Positions 17,641 through 28,374 of a DNA stretch of 29,121 nt are shown in pieces; position 1 is the stretch's first letter, and every line of letters starts with the position of its first letter. A program made the position numbers and the translations under genes. The notes below the pieces were generated by a model. The model made no database searches. It worked only from the letters and a program-made list of their open reading frames with translations, and was not told the origin of the DNA. Source of the DNA: Chara braunii (taxonomy: Eukaryota > Streptophyta > Charophyceae > Charales > Characeae); NCBI GenBank assembly GCA_003427395.1, contig BFEA01000217.1, positions 104,417 to 133,537 on the forward strand. The letters run 5' to 3'.

Positions 17641-18900
17641 CAAGCAAGGGTTTTTTTTAGAGGAGGGAGACTTAAAGTTGGATCAAAGCGGCGGTATAAG
17701 AAAGTAGCTGACAAAGCCAAGCCTGTCCCAGTCACCCACGACGAAGAAGTGTATTATAAGGAGGAGAGAGAGTGGATTAGGGCGATGAGAGAAAAAGGTG
17801 AAAGAGAGTCGTGTCGTTTAACCGACGAGAGAATTAAGGAGATAATCATTGGAGAAGAGGGCTTCCTGACGAAGGAAGAGAAAACCCTCATGATTGATGT
17901 CATGAAGGAAGAGCACTTGGCATATGCTTTTCATGACAATGAGAGGGGAAGATTAGACATTGATAAAATCCCGATGATTAGGATACATATGGTACCACAC
18001 CAACCTTGGAATATAAGGGGGTCACGCTATCTTAACCCGGATGACCATCGGAAGGTTGCAGACTACCTAGATGGGAAAATCAAGACGAAGGTAGCCGACT
18101 ACTCCTATGGACCATATGCGTCTCCATGGTTTTGTTTTGTCAAACCTAACGGTGTCTTACGGTGGGTACAAGACTTGCAGAGATTGAACGCGGTGACGGT
18201 TCAGGATGACGGTGGACTTCCAAACGAAGATCAATTATCTGAAGCTAGAGCCGGTAGACCAATCATCAACTTGATTGATCTTTATTCTGGCTATGATCAG
18301 TTTCCCTTGAACACGGCTGATAGACCTATGACGACAATGCATACACCTAGGGGGTTGGTTCACATGTGTTCCGCACCTCAAGGTTGGACTAATGTCGTCG
18401 CAATCGTGCAACGATATATGATGAAGGTTATGCAACCGCGTTGTCCGGACGTGACCTCACCATATATCGATGACTTGTCAATTCCAGGACCAAGGGAGAA
18501 GGATGAATCTGAAGTGAAATCAGACATACGTAAGTTCGTTTGGGATCACATTCACAACATCAAGAAAGTTCTGGCTAAGTTAAAAGAGTATAATCTTACG
18601 GCGAGTGGAGTAAAATCCAAAAAATGCATGAGTGAGGCTACAATCTTGGGATTCCTAGGCGACAAGAAAGGTCGTCGACCGGATACCAAGAAAACGAATA
18701 AGATCTTAGAGTGACCTACTCCGCTTAAGTCTGTTAGCGAGATAAGGAGTTTTTTCGGGACTTGTGGGTTTTGGAGGATTTTCATCCAACATTTTGCTGC
18801 AAGGGTGGAGCACTTATGCAAGCTCGTGTGTAAGGGCCAAGATTGGGAATGGGGACCGGACCAACAGAAAGTTGTTGAGGACATAAAGGCTTAGTTTCGC
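17641..18900 (+). pseudogene. pol: Reverse transcriptase
   Basis: Copies element RNA into DNA. The domain has PYASPWFCFVKPNGVLRWVQ, DLQRLNAV, LIDLYSGYDQFPL (first catalytic Asp), the APQGWTNVV segment and the YIDD active site (18463-18474), then LTASGVKSKKCM and TILGFLG, the end of the palm. A TGA at 18712-18714 stands where relatives have Trp (before PTPLKSVSEIRSFFGTCGFW), and a TAG lies at 18892-18894. The long charged N-terminal lead-in (WIRAMREKGERESCRL) and a connector with IPMIRIHMVPHQPWNIRGSR precede the fingers. Catalytic residues are all present; only point stops break the frame. Confidence 0.92.
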
Positions 18901-18909
18901 GAGGGAGGA

Positions 18910-19701
18910 ATGGTGCTCGGGGTTCCATGCTTCGATGGCGACCCAAAGCGACCATTCATTATTGAAATCGATGCAGGACCTATAACTCTAGGAGGGGTCC
19001 TTATTCAAAAGAACAAGAGCAGGGTCGAGCGTCCGTTAAGGTTTGAAAGTAGAACCCTCAACCTCACGGAGCGAAACTATTCTCAGTTCAAAAGAGAGAC
19101 TTTAGCAGTGCTTCATTGCCTAAGAATTTTTCGCAATTATGTTTTCGGCCGGAGATTCGTCCTGAGGGTTGATCTGACTGCCTTGGCTCAGTCATTAAGA
19201 AATCATTCCCCTTCTGATCTGACGATCGCAAGATGACTTACGTACATTTAGATGTTCGATTTTGAAGTCGAGAGGATAGCCAGCGTGAAGAATCGAGCAG
19301 ACGGGCTAAGTAGAATCGACTGGGACAACTCCGAGATTCGAGCAGAGGACTCTGTGCCTGTTGACGGATTCCTGGAGATCGAGGAAGGTCAGCGAAGCAT
19401 AAATTCTTACCATTATCTGGTTGATGCGTCTTACCGGCAAGGGAGGTCTATGTGGAACGGTCCCAACTTTTATCAAGTTCGTCCTGAGCTGGTGAAAGAA
19501 GAGTCATTTATCGAGGAGGATCCATGGGGCGAGAGGTCCGGTGAGCGGATGATGAGTCTCGCACTCTCCGACTCTGTTCGGCTGTCGGAAGATCCCTTGT
19601 CAATTCAAGAAGGTTTCCGACATGCCGATGAGGTCCTCAGAGTATCTGGCGGGACGTGTTTTGTGATCAGAGGAAGATTTGAGGGCGTTGGTACCAGTTG
19701 A
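18910..19701 (+). pseudogene. pol: RNase H and linker to integrase
   Basis: In the same frame as RT. FIIEIDAGPITLGGVLIQKN supplies the first acidic strand, RTLNLTERNYSQFKRETLAV the glutamate helix, RFVLRVDLTALAQSL the next Asp, and NRADGLSRIDW the terminal Asp, so all the expected acidic positions are visible. TGA at 19234-19236 and TAG at 19249-19251 each replace what reads as Trp in the TYI(W)MFDFEVERI context. After about 19330 an acidic linker of roughly 110 residues leads to integrase, with a frameshift near 19675. Confidence 0.88.
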
Positions 19702-20909
19702 CGAGGACAGTAGGATAAAAGAAGCCTTTAAGGAAAATGAGTACGATGGGATATATAGAGAGATCGAATTATGGTTGAGTAAGGAGATATGCGAGGAAAG
19801 TGTAAAGGGTGACATTCGTCGGAAAAACGAAGAGTTTGTGGTGAGGCACGGCCATCTATTTAAGAAGAGCGAAGATGGCATCCCAAAAAAGGTCGTTTGT
19901 GGAATGATGAGGCAATTAGACGTGATTGCGACTCTCCATGACGGGATTGCAAGAGGGCATCACTCGGCCCGAGTGACGCTCCAGAAGTTACGACATCTTT
20001 ATTTCTGAGACGGTATGAGTAAAATGGTTACGGATTACTGCAGTTCGTGCTTTCCTTGTCAAGAACGCTCCAACCATAAGTATGTCGAACCCCTTCACCC
20101 ACAGTACGTTGCTGAACCAGAAGCCGTGGTGCACCTCGACTTGGTGGTTATACCGCTAGGAATGAATGGGTATCGGTTTATCTTTGACGCAAGAGATAAT
20201 CTGACAGGGTTCGTCGACGGTTGTGCAATACGAGAAAGGACCGGAAATGTTCTAGGTGGGTATATCGAAGAGTACTACCTTCAGTATCCTTTCATCCGCG
20301 AAATCGTGATGGACCGCGGTGGTGAGTTCCGAGCGAAAGAAGTTCAAACTCTCCTAGGGAGGTTCGGCGTGAAGTACCGATATACCACGAGGGCGCATCC
20401 GCAAGCAAACGCTCTGGTTGAGCGGGGGCACTCCACCCTCACAAACTTGTTAGCTAAGTGGTGTGCTGGGAAACCTTCTAGGTGGTCGGTGTACCTTCGC
20501 ACATAACTTTTCCGATTGAGAGTCTCCTGACAACATGGCAAAGGCAAGACTTAGAGAGTAACCTCTCATTGGAAGAGCTACTCGACCTAAGGGCCAGACA
20601 GATCATGGCCACGGAGGAAAGGATTGAAGAGGCGCTTCGACCACAGCAAGTAGAAGGGCAGACAAGGAGAGATGGGACAGACAGCCGCCGGTCCGCAAGG
20701 AACCCTTAGAAGTCGGTGATGTTGTCCTTCTCTATGACTCTTCGCTGAAAAAACAATGGTCGAGGAAGCTGGATAATAGGTGGTTGGAACCTTATCGCAT
20801 CCTCAAGAAATCGGAACACGGAGCATATGAGGTCGAAGAACTTAACGGAGCTCGAAGAGCGGATTGGGTTTCAGGATCGAAGTTGAAGAAATTCATACAG
20901 AGGGTATGA
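19679..20909 (+). pseudogene. pol: Integrase with complete DD35E triad, frameshifted
   Basis: Inserts element DNA into the chromosome. The zinc domain shows HDGIARGHHSARVTLQKLRH and CSSCFPCQERS. A TGA at 20006-20008 sits where Trp is expected after HLYF. The catalytic core has VVHLDLVVIPLG (Asp 1), IVMDRGGEF (Asp 2) and ANALVERGHSTL (Glu); exactly 35 residues separate Asp 2 and Glu. A frameshift with loss of sequence occurs near 20490, continuing in another frame as ITFPIESLLTTW and LEELLDLRARQIMATEERIE, and another near 20695 leads into the C-terminal domain (VGDVVLLYDSSLKKQW, LDNRWLEPYRILKKSEHGAY), which ends at the TGA 20907-20909. There is no chromodomain. Confidence 0.9.
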
Positions 20910-21126
20910 GTGAGGTAAGGATCGACACGCTTTCACCTGAGTTGAATACATTTTTGCATCATTGTCTGGTGATTATTTGTTTAGTCAATCGAGTCGTGCC
21001 TTCAGTGAAAACTGGTGGGTTTCCTTTCTTTCTTTTCCGACTGTCCTTGTGGCGACAAGGAGGGAAAGGGGAAGTGAAGCTACAGTTCGAGGTGGCATCG
21101 AGCTCTCACCAAGACAAGGTTTGAAG
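20910..21126 (+). other. Spacer between integrase and the second gag-like ORF
   Basis: T-rich, with no recognisable coding motif. It may be the leader of the downstream ORF. Confidence 0.4.
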
Positions 21127-22058
21127 ATGGTGCGGGTTGCGATCGCTCGCTTATCCGAGAGATTGGCATCTCAAGAGAAGGGAGTTCCTTTGTTCATGGG
21201 GGATAATGTGAGAGAGTTCACGCTAACAAGGAACAATGGACTGAGGGTCCGATGAGAGACCAAGTGGCTCGGTACTCGGACGAATACAGGAGACCCGTTG
21301 TTGCTATTTTTGCAGAAGCGTCAGAGAATTGGGTCGAATTCGTTGCGGTCATGAGAGATACCTTTAACTTTGGAAGTATGGAGGAAAAAGGTGACCAAGC
21401 CATGATACAAATCACTCCTGTAGAGACTCAGGCTAGAGCCGAAAACACATCGATTATGGAGCTACTAACAGGTATCATTGAACGACTCGATGAGCTGGAT
21501 CGTCGTATTACCCGCCTGGAAGGGGCACAGGGAAGGGAATATTCTGGGTCGCAGCCAACCACAGCCTCGGTAAAAGGGAAGGAGAAAGTGGTTGAGCCTG
21601 CCTCGAGGAGTACTAAGAGAAAATCTTTGGCGGGCAGACCTTCGCAACAGTCAAAGACAGGATCCTTGGTAATCAAGGAGGGAAGCTTGTCGCAGGAGAA
21701 AAGAAAAGACGGAGTGTCGGAGTCCATAAAGGTTGCTAGGCCGACACATCAGAAAAGCGTAGTTGTTGGAAGCAAGAGAGAGAGGGTCACATTGTCTAGC
21801 AATGAGATACCGACAAATATTGCCAAAGACGATTCCTCGGTCCGAGAGAGAGGAAATGCACTTAGTATGAAACAACGTAGCGAGGTTTTGAGGAGGGTTC
21901 TTAGTCCTCCGCTGTCTGGGTCGAATGGTAGAACGAACTCTCTAAGGACGGAGGGGACACCATTATCGGGACCTCCCTTCTGTGTTGTATGTCAGAAAAC
22001 GGGTCATAAGGTAAGAGATTGCCCAGTTCTTAGAGAGGAAACTAGATTAGAGCCGTGA
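21127..22058 (+). pseudogene. Second gag-like ORF downstream of pol, with CCHC knuckle
   Basis: From ATG 21127 the frame encodes VRVAIARLSERLASQEKG and VPLFMGDNVREF; after a frameshift near 21233 it continues QWTEGPMRDQVARYSDEYRR, NWVEFVAVMRDTFNFG, then a heptad-like helix (LLTGIIERLDELDRRITRLE), a long basic/Ser-rich region and a perfect CX2CX4HX4C zinc knuckle (CVVCQKTGHKVRDC), stopping at 22058. VPLF, NV, QWTE and the M...V.RY pattern match the capsid part of the first gag (14954 onward) in the same order, so this is a diverged gag homologue, not an envelope gene. The open part (21252-22058) has no stops over 268 codons, making it the best-preserved long ORF of the interior. Confidence 0.75.
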
Positions 22059-22087
22059 TATAATTTAAAGGCTATATATATGTATAC

Positions 22088-22093
<6 letters not shown>

Positions 22094-22151
<58 letters not shown>
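22094..22151. repeat. (TA)n microsatellite, about 29 units
   Basis: Uninterrupted alternating T and A over 58 bp, just after the second gag-like ORF. Confidence 0.95.
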
Positions 22152-22153
<2 letters not shown>

Positions 22154-22346
22154 AAAACTTTTGTTATTGACTCTGTTTGACTCCATGTTTTGACTCAGTT
22201 GGCTTGATATGAAAAATGTTGGACATTGTCGATTAAATTTTCCGATGGAACCTAATAAAGTAAATCAGTTGGATGTATGTCGACCATATGGTGCAAGTTT
22301 GAAATTCTAAGAGGAACATTCGTCGTTCACTTTGAATTCTTGTACA

Positions 22347-22602
22347 TTATTGAAATGGCACCAGATTCAGCCTCTGGCTAGCCAAAACAGTTATTGAACG
22401 GCCCCAATCAGTCTCAAACAGTTACTGAAATGACACCATATTCATCCTCTTGCAGTCCAGTAAATCATGAGAAGACTGTGTTTTGGACTCCCGAGGGCTG
22501 ATTTTGGTTTCATCCACATACACTTTCAATTGGTTTTATGTTTCTAAAGGCTGAATCTGGTACCGTTCCTGTAAATTTTGTGATTCTGGAGGCTGAATCC
22601 AG
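22347..22602. repeat. Small direct and inverted repeats in the 3' non-coding region
   Basis: A 32-nt direct repeat with about six mismatches lies at 22347-22378 and 22422-22453. Inside the first, CCAGATTCAGCCT (22361-22373) is the exact inverse complement of AGGCTGAATCTGG (22548-22560); a related CTGGAGGCTGAATCCAG lies at 22586-22602. The rest of 22152-22748 shows nothing recognisable. Confidence 0.65.
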
Positions 22603-22748
22603 TTTGGTTGTTAAATTCTGAAAGCATGTTTGAATTTAAAATTGGTCGTCTTTTAGGATGAGGGACATGCGTGCGTTGAGAGACCTTGCTACCAATTTGA
22701 TTGGAAACGCTAAAGCGCATACAAAATTATCTACCTATGTATAAATCC

Positions 22749-22770
22749 TAAACGACAAGGATGTCGTTTA
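22749..22770 (+). promoter_or_regulatory. Perfect 9-bp-stem hairpin just before the 3' LTR
   Basis: TAAACGACA and TGTCGTTTA flank AGGA. It lies 17 bp upstream of the LTR start. Its TGTCG matches the first bases of the LTR. Confidence 0.7.
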
Positions 22771-22787
22771 ATGGGGTCCGGGATGAC
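22771..22787 (+). promoter_or_regulatory. Weak polypurine-tract candidate
   Basis: ATGGGGTCCGGGATGAC directly precedes the 3' LTR, where plus-strand priming should occur. It is purine-rich but interrupted by pyrimidines, so either it is mutated or the element uses a non-standard tract. Confidence 0.35.
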
Positions 22788-25365
22788 TGTCGGGGCAGAA
22801 ACCCTTACAAGGGTATCTGCCGGCGTTTTGACGGCTCGCGGGAAGGCGTCATTCTATCCGTACGCTGACGGGGCGTCGGTAAGCAAGTAAAACACAAAGT
22901 AAAGATAATCCGCCGCGGCGCAGCAAAAGATTTCATGGGTATCCCAACCCCCTATACATATTTACATTTCTTTTCTTATCGGGTATTGACCCCGCGTCTG
23001 TCTTTTCAAAATCTGTTACTCAGACTCTAGGGTTGGGCACCCAAGTGGTTGTAGATAGGGCAGTTGACGCTACAAAGACATATCGCGGCATAAACTACTA
23101 AAGGAAAGAAGCCGCAACGACAGGGACGTTGGGGCTACCATTACCCTTCGCCCCCACCATCAGAACGACGCACTACGACCTAAACAAAAGGTCACCGTAT
23201 GGCCCATCGGCCGCGCAATTCAGGGTCCATCGGAGGAAAAAACCAACGTAAAAAAATACCTGGAGCACGACTGCAACATAGGAGAAAGGGGGAAGTCTAA
23301 GAGGGAGACGCTCGAATTAAAGGCCTATCCGAGAAGACTATCGAAAAAGGACCTACCCTACCGCAACCCTTATAGGACTCAACCCCGCTCCTACGCCGTG
23401 TGTGTGCGCGCCATGCCATTTAACTAGGAAAAAATGGGTGTCTAGGTAATATGACAGGAAGCCGTGGAAATAGGCGCATCGGGACCAAGCATTCCCCGGC
23501 GTTCCTACCACTAGGACAATGTGCGACATCCTAAAAAGAATGGGGTCGGCCGCGCGATTCAGAGCTCGACGGTTGGAAACGGCCGCGCCGGGCAATGGTC
23601 TGAAGGCGGCGCGATAGCGGGCAAAACTAAGGGTTGGAGTTGAAAATTTACCTACGGAAACCTACCCGTAAGAACGCACCCTATCTGAATTTCTATAGGC
23701 CCGACCCCGCGCCTACGCCATACCTACCTATCACACGACTCAGCTAGGCTAGGAGGGTGTGAGGACGGTGCAAAGGGGGAGGCGCTAAGTGGAAAAAGGC
23801 CTAAAGGAACATGCCTCGGGAAAGTTAGTATGCTACCCGGCGTGTACCTTTCTTATAGGAAGGGCGCTCCCACCTATGCCATGGTAGGAGCTAGCCCAGT
23901 GGGTTCGGAGACGGGATGACAAGCAGCTAGTATATGGATCGAGCCCCACTACCTCCGCCCGCCGGTCTGGTTCCCGTTTTGGAACGACGGAGCAAGTAAG
24001 CACTGCCGGGGCACCTCGCCCAACGGTAGAAATACAGGCGGCGCTCCTGCCTGTACCATGGTAGGAGCTAGTCCAATGGGTTTGAGAGCAGTCCGACAAC
24101 CACCAGATACGGGGATCGAGCCCGCGCGCGCCACGCTATTGCGGACAATAGGAGGGTCGAAGGCGCCCGATTCGACTAAGGCACAGGGCGGCATCCGCCA
24201 CGCCGCCTGGGAAATCGCACGAAATGGAGTTCGCCGCCAAAAAAAAAAAAAAAAACCCTTCTAAAACCCTCCTCTGAGGCGGCGGGACTCGATCTCTGGG
24301 CAGTGGGATAGGAGGACCTCGTGACCGTTGGGAGGAGGAACTAATGGGAACGAAAACGAGATGTCAAAAAGGAAAATGAACAGGATTTTCCTGGAATGAT
24401 CGCGCAACCGGGGACCCGAACTGCGGGCCTCGGCGTGAAGGGAACCAAAAGCGTGTTAAAACAAAAACGGCGGGGGACTAAGAAGAAACAAAAACAAGAA
24501 AAAAAAAATAAAAACAAGCGGGATTTCCCCCTGATATGACCGCGCGACGGGGATTCGAGCCGTGGGCAGCCGGAGGAGAAAGGCAGAAACGACAGGTAAA
24601 AAAGGTGGGGGGCAGATCCCGACAATAACGGCTAGCCCTGCCCAAAAACGACGCCCACCTAGCTATACCTACGCCTTCTTGTTTTTTTTATTTGTTTTCC
24701 TTATTTTTTTTGTCGTTTTGTCCCTACTTTAATGAACGAGGGTCTTAGCCTCGTTGCCACTGGGTGGCGCGAGGCGAGGTACCTCCCCGTGTCCTAGCAG
24801 AAGATTCATTCTCTAGGTGGGGTTGAGCCTAAAAGAAAAATGGGTGCTCGCGCCCATACTACACTAAAATCGAACCAGGGTGCCTGGTATAGCACCGCGG
24901 AAGAGGCCGTGGCTACGAGTGGGGCAAAAATGGCCATGATGGCCCTCCCTTTGGCCTCAGCTGAGCCATTATGGCCGCCCTGCAGACTCAGCACCCCACG
25001 TTGGATCTTTCTGATCCTGGGGGTGGGGTTGAGTGCAGGGGAAGGGACACTTGCACATGGGAAGAAGGAATAAAGGAATGATCACGTGATTCCCGCCATT
25101 GAGATCAGTGGATCTCATGGTTGGGGATCCAGCAAAAGAAGGGAGGGTTTGGACTGAATAAAACACTAAGTCCAGCCTCCTCCCGGCGTACCAGCACTGG
25201 GAAGAATAGCCAGGTACTTCAAACTTTAGGAATTCATAACTCCTGGAATAATGGTAAGAAAATACAAGGAAAACTGTTTCAGAAATGAGACAGTGTCAGC
25301 CATCTCGTGAGAATTACGAGAATGACTAATTGAGCCAACCCTGAATAGATAAAAATGAGAGAAAG

Positions 25366-25419
25366 GGGAATAGTCAAAGTCAGTCGCACTAAGGGAATAG
25401 TCAAAGTCAGTCGCACTAA
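25366..25419 (+). repeat. 27-bp tandem duplication specific to the 3' LTR
   Basis: The 27-bp unit beginning GGGAATAGTCAAAG occurs twice without a gap (25366-25392, 25393-25419); the 5' LTR has it once (about 9955-9981). It arose after insertion or by slippage during reverse transcription. Confidence 0.9.
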
Positions 25420-25901
25420 GTGTGCGGCTGCGGTGCGACGACGTCACTCCGTCGATCTCACAAAAATTGAGGACCCAGGGCCATCTCGAATTATTGCCTA
25501 GGGGCTAGAGTGTTGAGGCACACTCTCCACCTGGAATTATTGTCTAAGGGCTAGAGTGTCGAGGCACACTCTCAAACTCGACTATACAAACAGGCAATGT
25601 CCAGCAGTTGTCACACAAGGAGCACGTGCTGTGGGAGTGGTCGCACACTCTAAGGCATTTGTGAGTTGCAGGAGTGCTTTGGGAGTGCTGCTGGGAGCCT
25701 ACTAGAGAAGCTATTGGAGCGAAGAGGAGGAGGAGGAGCCACCATAGCTACAAGGTGGAGGCACCTTGCCGACACCTTGGATTGGTACCGGACCTACGAC
25801 ACATGTGCTAGGGACCACTCCATTGGAACGGGAGCTCAACTCCAAGACTCAAGGGAGCGGCATTTTGGACTTAGCTTTGGCCGGGGGCAGGTTTTATTAT
25901 T

Positions 25902-26174
25902 TTGAGCTTGAGCATGACCGACGTAAGGGAGCATGCTATCGGAATAATTAAGCGGCAAGACTACGTCCGCATACGGAGGGGCGTTGCCGACCTTGTCGTA
26001 CGTGGGCATCAGGATAATTTTGTGAGAGTGTCGTGGGACGGCCGTTGGGTATGTTTTTTTTACACCAAGTCGGTGCCTTTTATTTTTGGAAGCAAGGGTC
26101 CCGGGTTGCGGTGCGACGAGGCGGCGGTACCGCTTCACCACTTGTTGGCGGTTCACGGCGGTGGCACCAGGTAA
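25902..26174 (+). CDS. 3' LTR copy of the 90-codon unknown ORF
   Basis: Counterpart of 10463-10735. This copy has an in-frame ATG at 25914. Most differences from the 5' copy change amino acids, so I see no sign of purifying selection since insertion. It ends at CAG/GTAATT, a stronger donor-like site than in the other LTR. Confidence 0.35.
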   Translation: MSLSMTDVREHAIGIIKRQDYVRIRRGVADLVVRGHQDNFVRVSWDGRWVCFFYTKSVPFIFGSKGPGLRCDEAAVPLHHLLAVHGGGTR

Positions 26175-26301
26175 TTTTTGTGTGGCGTTCCAAGTGTGTC
26201 GTCGTGGTCCGATGGAGGTGTCGAGTGCGACACATGCTCAAGGCCGACGCCGGTGCAAACTTGTGGTGGTGTGACGCAAGGGATTTTTTTTTGTAGCGGG
26301 A

Positions 26302-26682
26302 ATGGCGCAAGTCCTTGACGTTTTGGCGTGGTGGAACGCTTGGTACCAGTCCTTGGCACCATTGGGACCATTTGGGACTACGCCGCATCGACGGTCCTAT
26401 TAATTGGACATCCGACACCTCGACGACGAGGGATCTATCTTGAAGTACGTCGACAACCGTCATTACATTCGGCCCGGCGGGACCAATTTCAAACCAGCGG
26501 TGCCACTCATCACTTCTGTGACGTGCCGGAGCAAGCAAGGACCGCTCAATAATTGTTGGGGTTCACGGCGCTTGCGATTTTCTATTCAAAACATTTTGGA
26601 GCGTGGTTGGCGTTCAAGATCTATCTTGGCTTTCTTGGGTGAGTCCGTAGGCATCAGCGACACTTCACTCAAGGTCAGTTAA
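26302..26682 (+). pseudogene. 3' LTR copy of the unknown ORF ending at a donor-like site
   Basis: From ATG 26302 the frame runs through a Trp-rich start to a TAA at 26401-26403 shared with the other LTR, then stays open for 92 codons to 26682. Counterpart of 10863-11243. No recognised family. Confidence 0.35.
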
Positions 26683-27495
26683 TGACTCAGTTCCTTCACT
26701 CCCCACGTGAAACCACACTTTGCTTGCCCCATTTCTATTTCCTTGAATATTCAGTTGAAAGAAAGAAAGGCTGGTTTGTGTATGCTCAAACGTGAAAAGG
26801 GAAGTGTTGTATGACCTCGGGTATTCCTGCCTACTCTCGGAATCTGTCTTGGCTTTGTACCTTGTTGCAGGCAATGTGAGAAAAAACTTTGCATGTCCAA
26901 TGAAGGCTAGGGTCTTGCGGGTGTGACGCTCCACCTATGAAATGCTTAAACGCTCCTTTGTTTTTGGTTCGCAAGATCCTTGGTCGATTGAGGCTCACGA
27001 GGTAAGGATCTTATCATTAATTATGCCTTCCTTTAGTTGGCTAGGCGGCCTCCGCTTTAGGAATTCAATCATATGGGCGGTCAGTTATATTGCTATACCC
27101 ACAACAAGAATTGTAGGACGCGGTGAAACGGGTCGACGGGGCTCCTCTATTTTCACCTTTCTTTCTTGAACTATCGGGCGCATAGGAAATAGCTCCAATA
27201 AGCATGCACCTAGCAGCCTCGTCTGGCTTGGGGAGCACCACGGAAGGAAGGGTAGCTTCCAACTCCCATAGGCCTTGTGAAACTAAGGAGCGATAGGAAT
27301 CACCCTACATTTAGCCCGCACACACTTAGCGTCATTCTACATAAATAACTCAGCCTCTCGTATATTTCACTTCACTACAAGGTTTTTGTGTTGCCGGTTC
27401 CTTTTCTAGGAGAACGACGGAAGTTAGTTCGCCGTGGCCTCCATCGCTTATCGTGCTGAGACTTGGACAAGGGAGTGAGTCGGCCAACCGGAGAA

Positions 27496-28050
27496 ATGGG
27501 GGCGAGGGTGACAAACAACACGGGTGCCGCGAACAGTGCTGCCTCGAGCAGTTCGCGTCAAAGGGTCGCGACGGTCACCACCATCATGCTGTTTCTAAGC
27601 AAGACGGAGGCAAGGGCGTCTGCTGTAGCCGTGGGAGGATTTAGGCAAGGATGGGAGAGAGTTGGCCGCATGGTCCTCCATCTCGCGGACGTCTTCCCGA
27701 CCGAGGTGGAGCTCAGGGAGGACCAAGGGACCCTTGAGGACCCACCGCGGATTTACGCATTTGTGACAACGGCCATGAAACTGGTACTAAGCGTTGGCGT
27801 CTGCCCCCTTAGGAAGACACATTGGTTCGACGTCGGGGTCGTCTACGACGTCGTGAACAAGTCTATCCACCGCAAGTTCGAGGATGAGATCATGTGGTTG
27901 TCCCTCCGCATTATGCGGAACCACCACGCTCTTCAGGGGCATTCATATACATCGAGCATTATGATCGCGTGGGACCGTATGATATCGGATTCCGTGTCGC
28001 GGAGAGATATGACGATGAGGCCCTCCAGCGGCAGGAGGAGAATTTGCTAA
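27496..28050 (+). pseudogene. 3' LTR copy of the 190-aa unknown protein, frameshifted
   Basis: It matches 12076-12648 closely up to NHHALQG, then loses one base near 27938 (GGGGCC in the 5' copy, GGGGC here), so the last part is read in another frame and ends at 28050. The upstream ATG context and the following ORF spacing are the same as in the 5' LTR. Confidence 0.5.
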
Positions 28051-28089
28051 AACTCTTTCATATCTGATGACGACTCTTTGTGATGTAGG

Positions 28090-28374
28090 ATGGCTGGAGC
28101 TCGGTGCGACCTGACGATCCCCAGGTATCTCCTAATTCGAGATACGAACAATGCAAACCGCATCGCCTGGGCGGAGAGGATGTCGATGGTGTTCGATGGG
28201 ACTCCGACTCGATGGCTCGGCTTTTTCGGAATCGTCAACGACGAACGTGGTTTTTTTTCGGAAGAGCGATCAGAGATTTGACTGAACGTGATTTGGCGTC
28301 CGAACGAGTTGCAGGGGCATACATTGTATTTCCATCGAGTCTCGAACATGGAGCTTGTCTCTCGAGTCACCGCT
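28090..28374 (+). pseudogene. 3' LTR copy of the second unknown ORF, truncated
   Basis: Starts ATG at 28090 (MAGARCDLTIPRYLLIRDTN). A TGA at 28279-28281 interrupts the frame, which then continues recognisably (NELQGHTLYFHRVSNMELVS) to the deletion junction at about 28374. The C-terminal half present in the 5' LTR is gone. Confidence 0.45.

Noticed and set aside
21127-22058. An envelope-like gene at the position used by Athila-type elements
   Set aside because: No signal peptide or membrane segments; the gag-like signature and CCHC knuckle point to a nucleocapsid-type protein.
25836-26538. Minus-strand ORFs of 106 and 152 codons in the 3' LTR
   Set aside because: The longer one is interrupted in the 5' LTR and neither has recognisable motifs; they overlap plus-strand frames of similar length, so strand choice is not supported.
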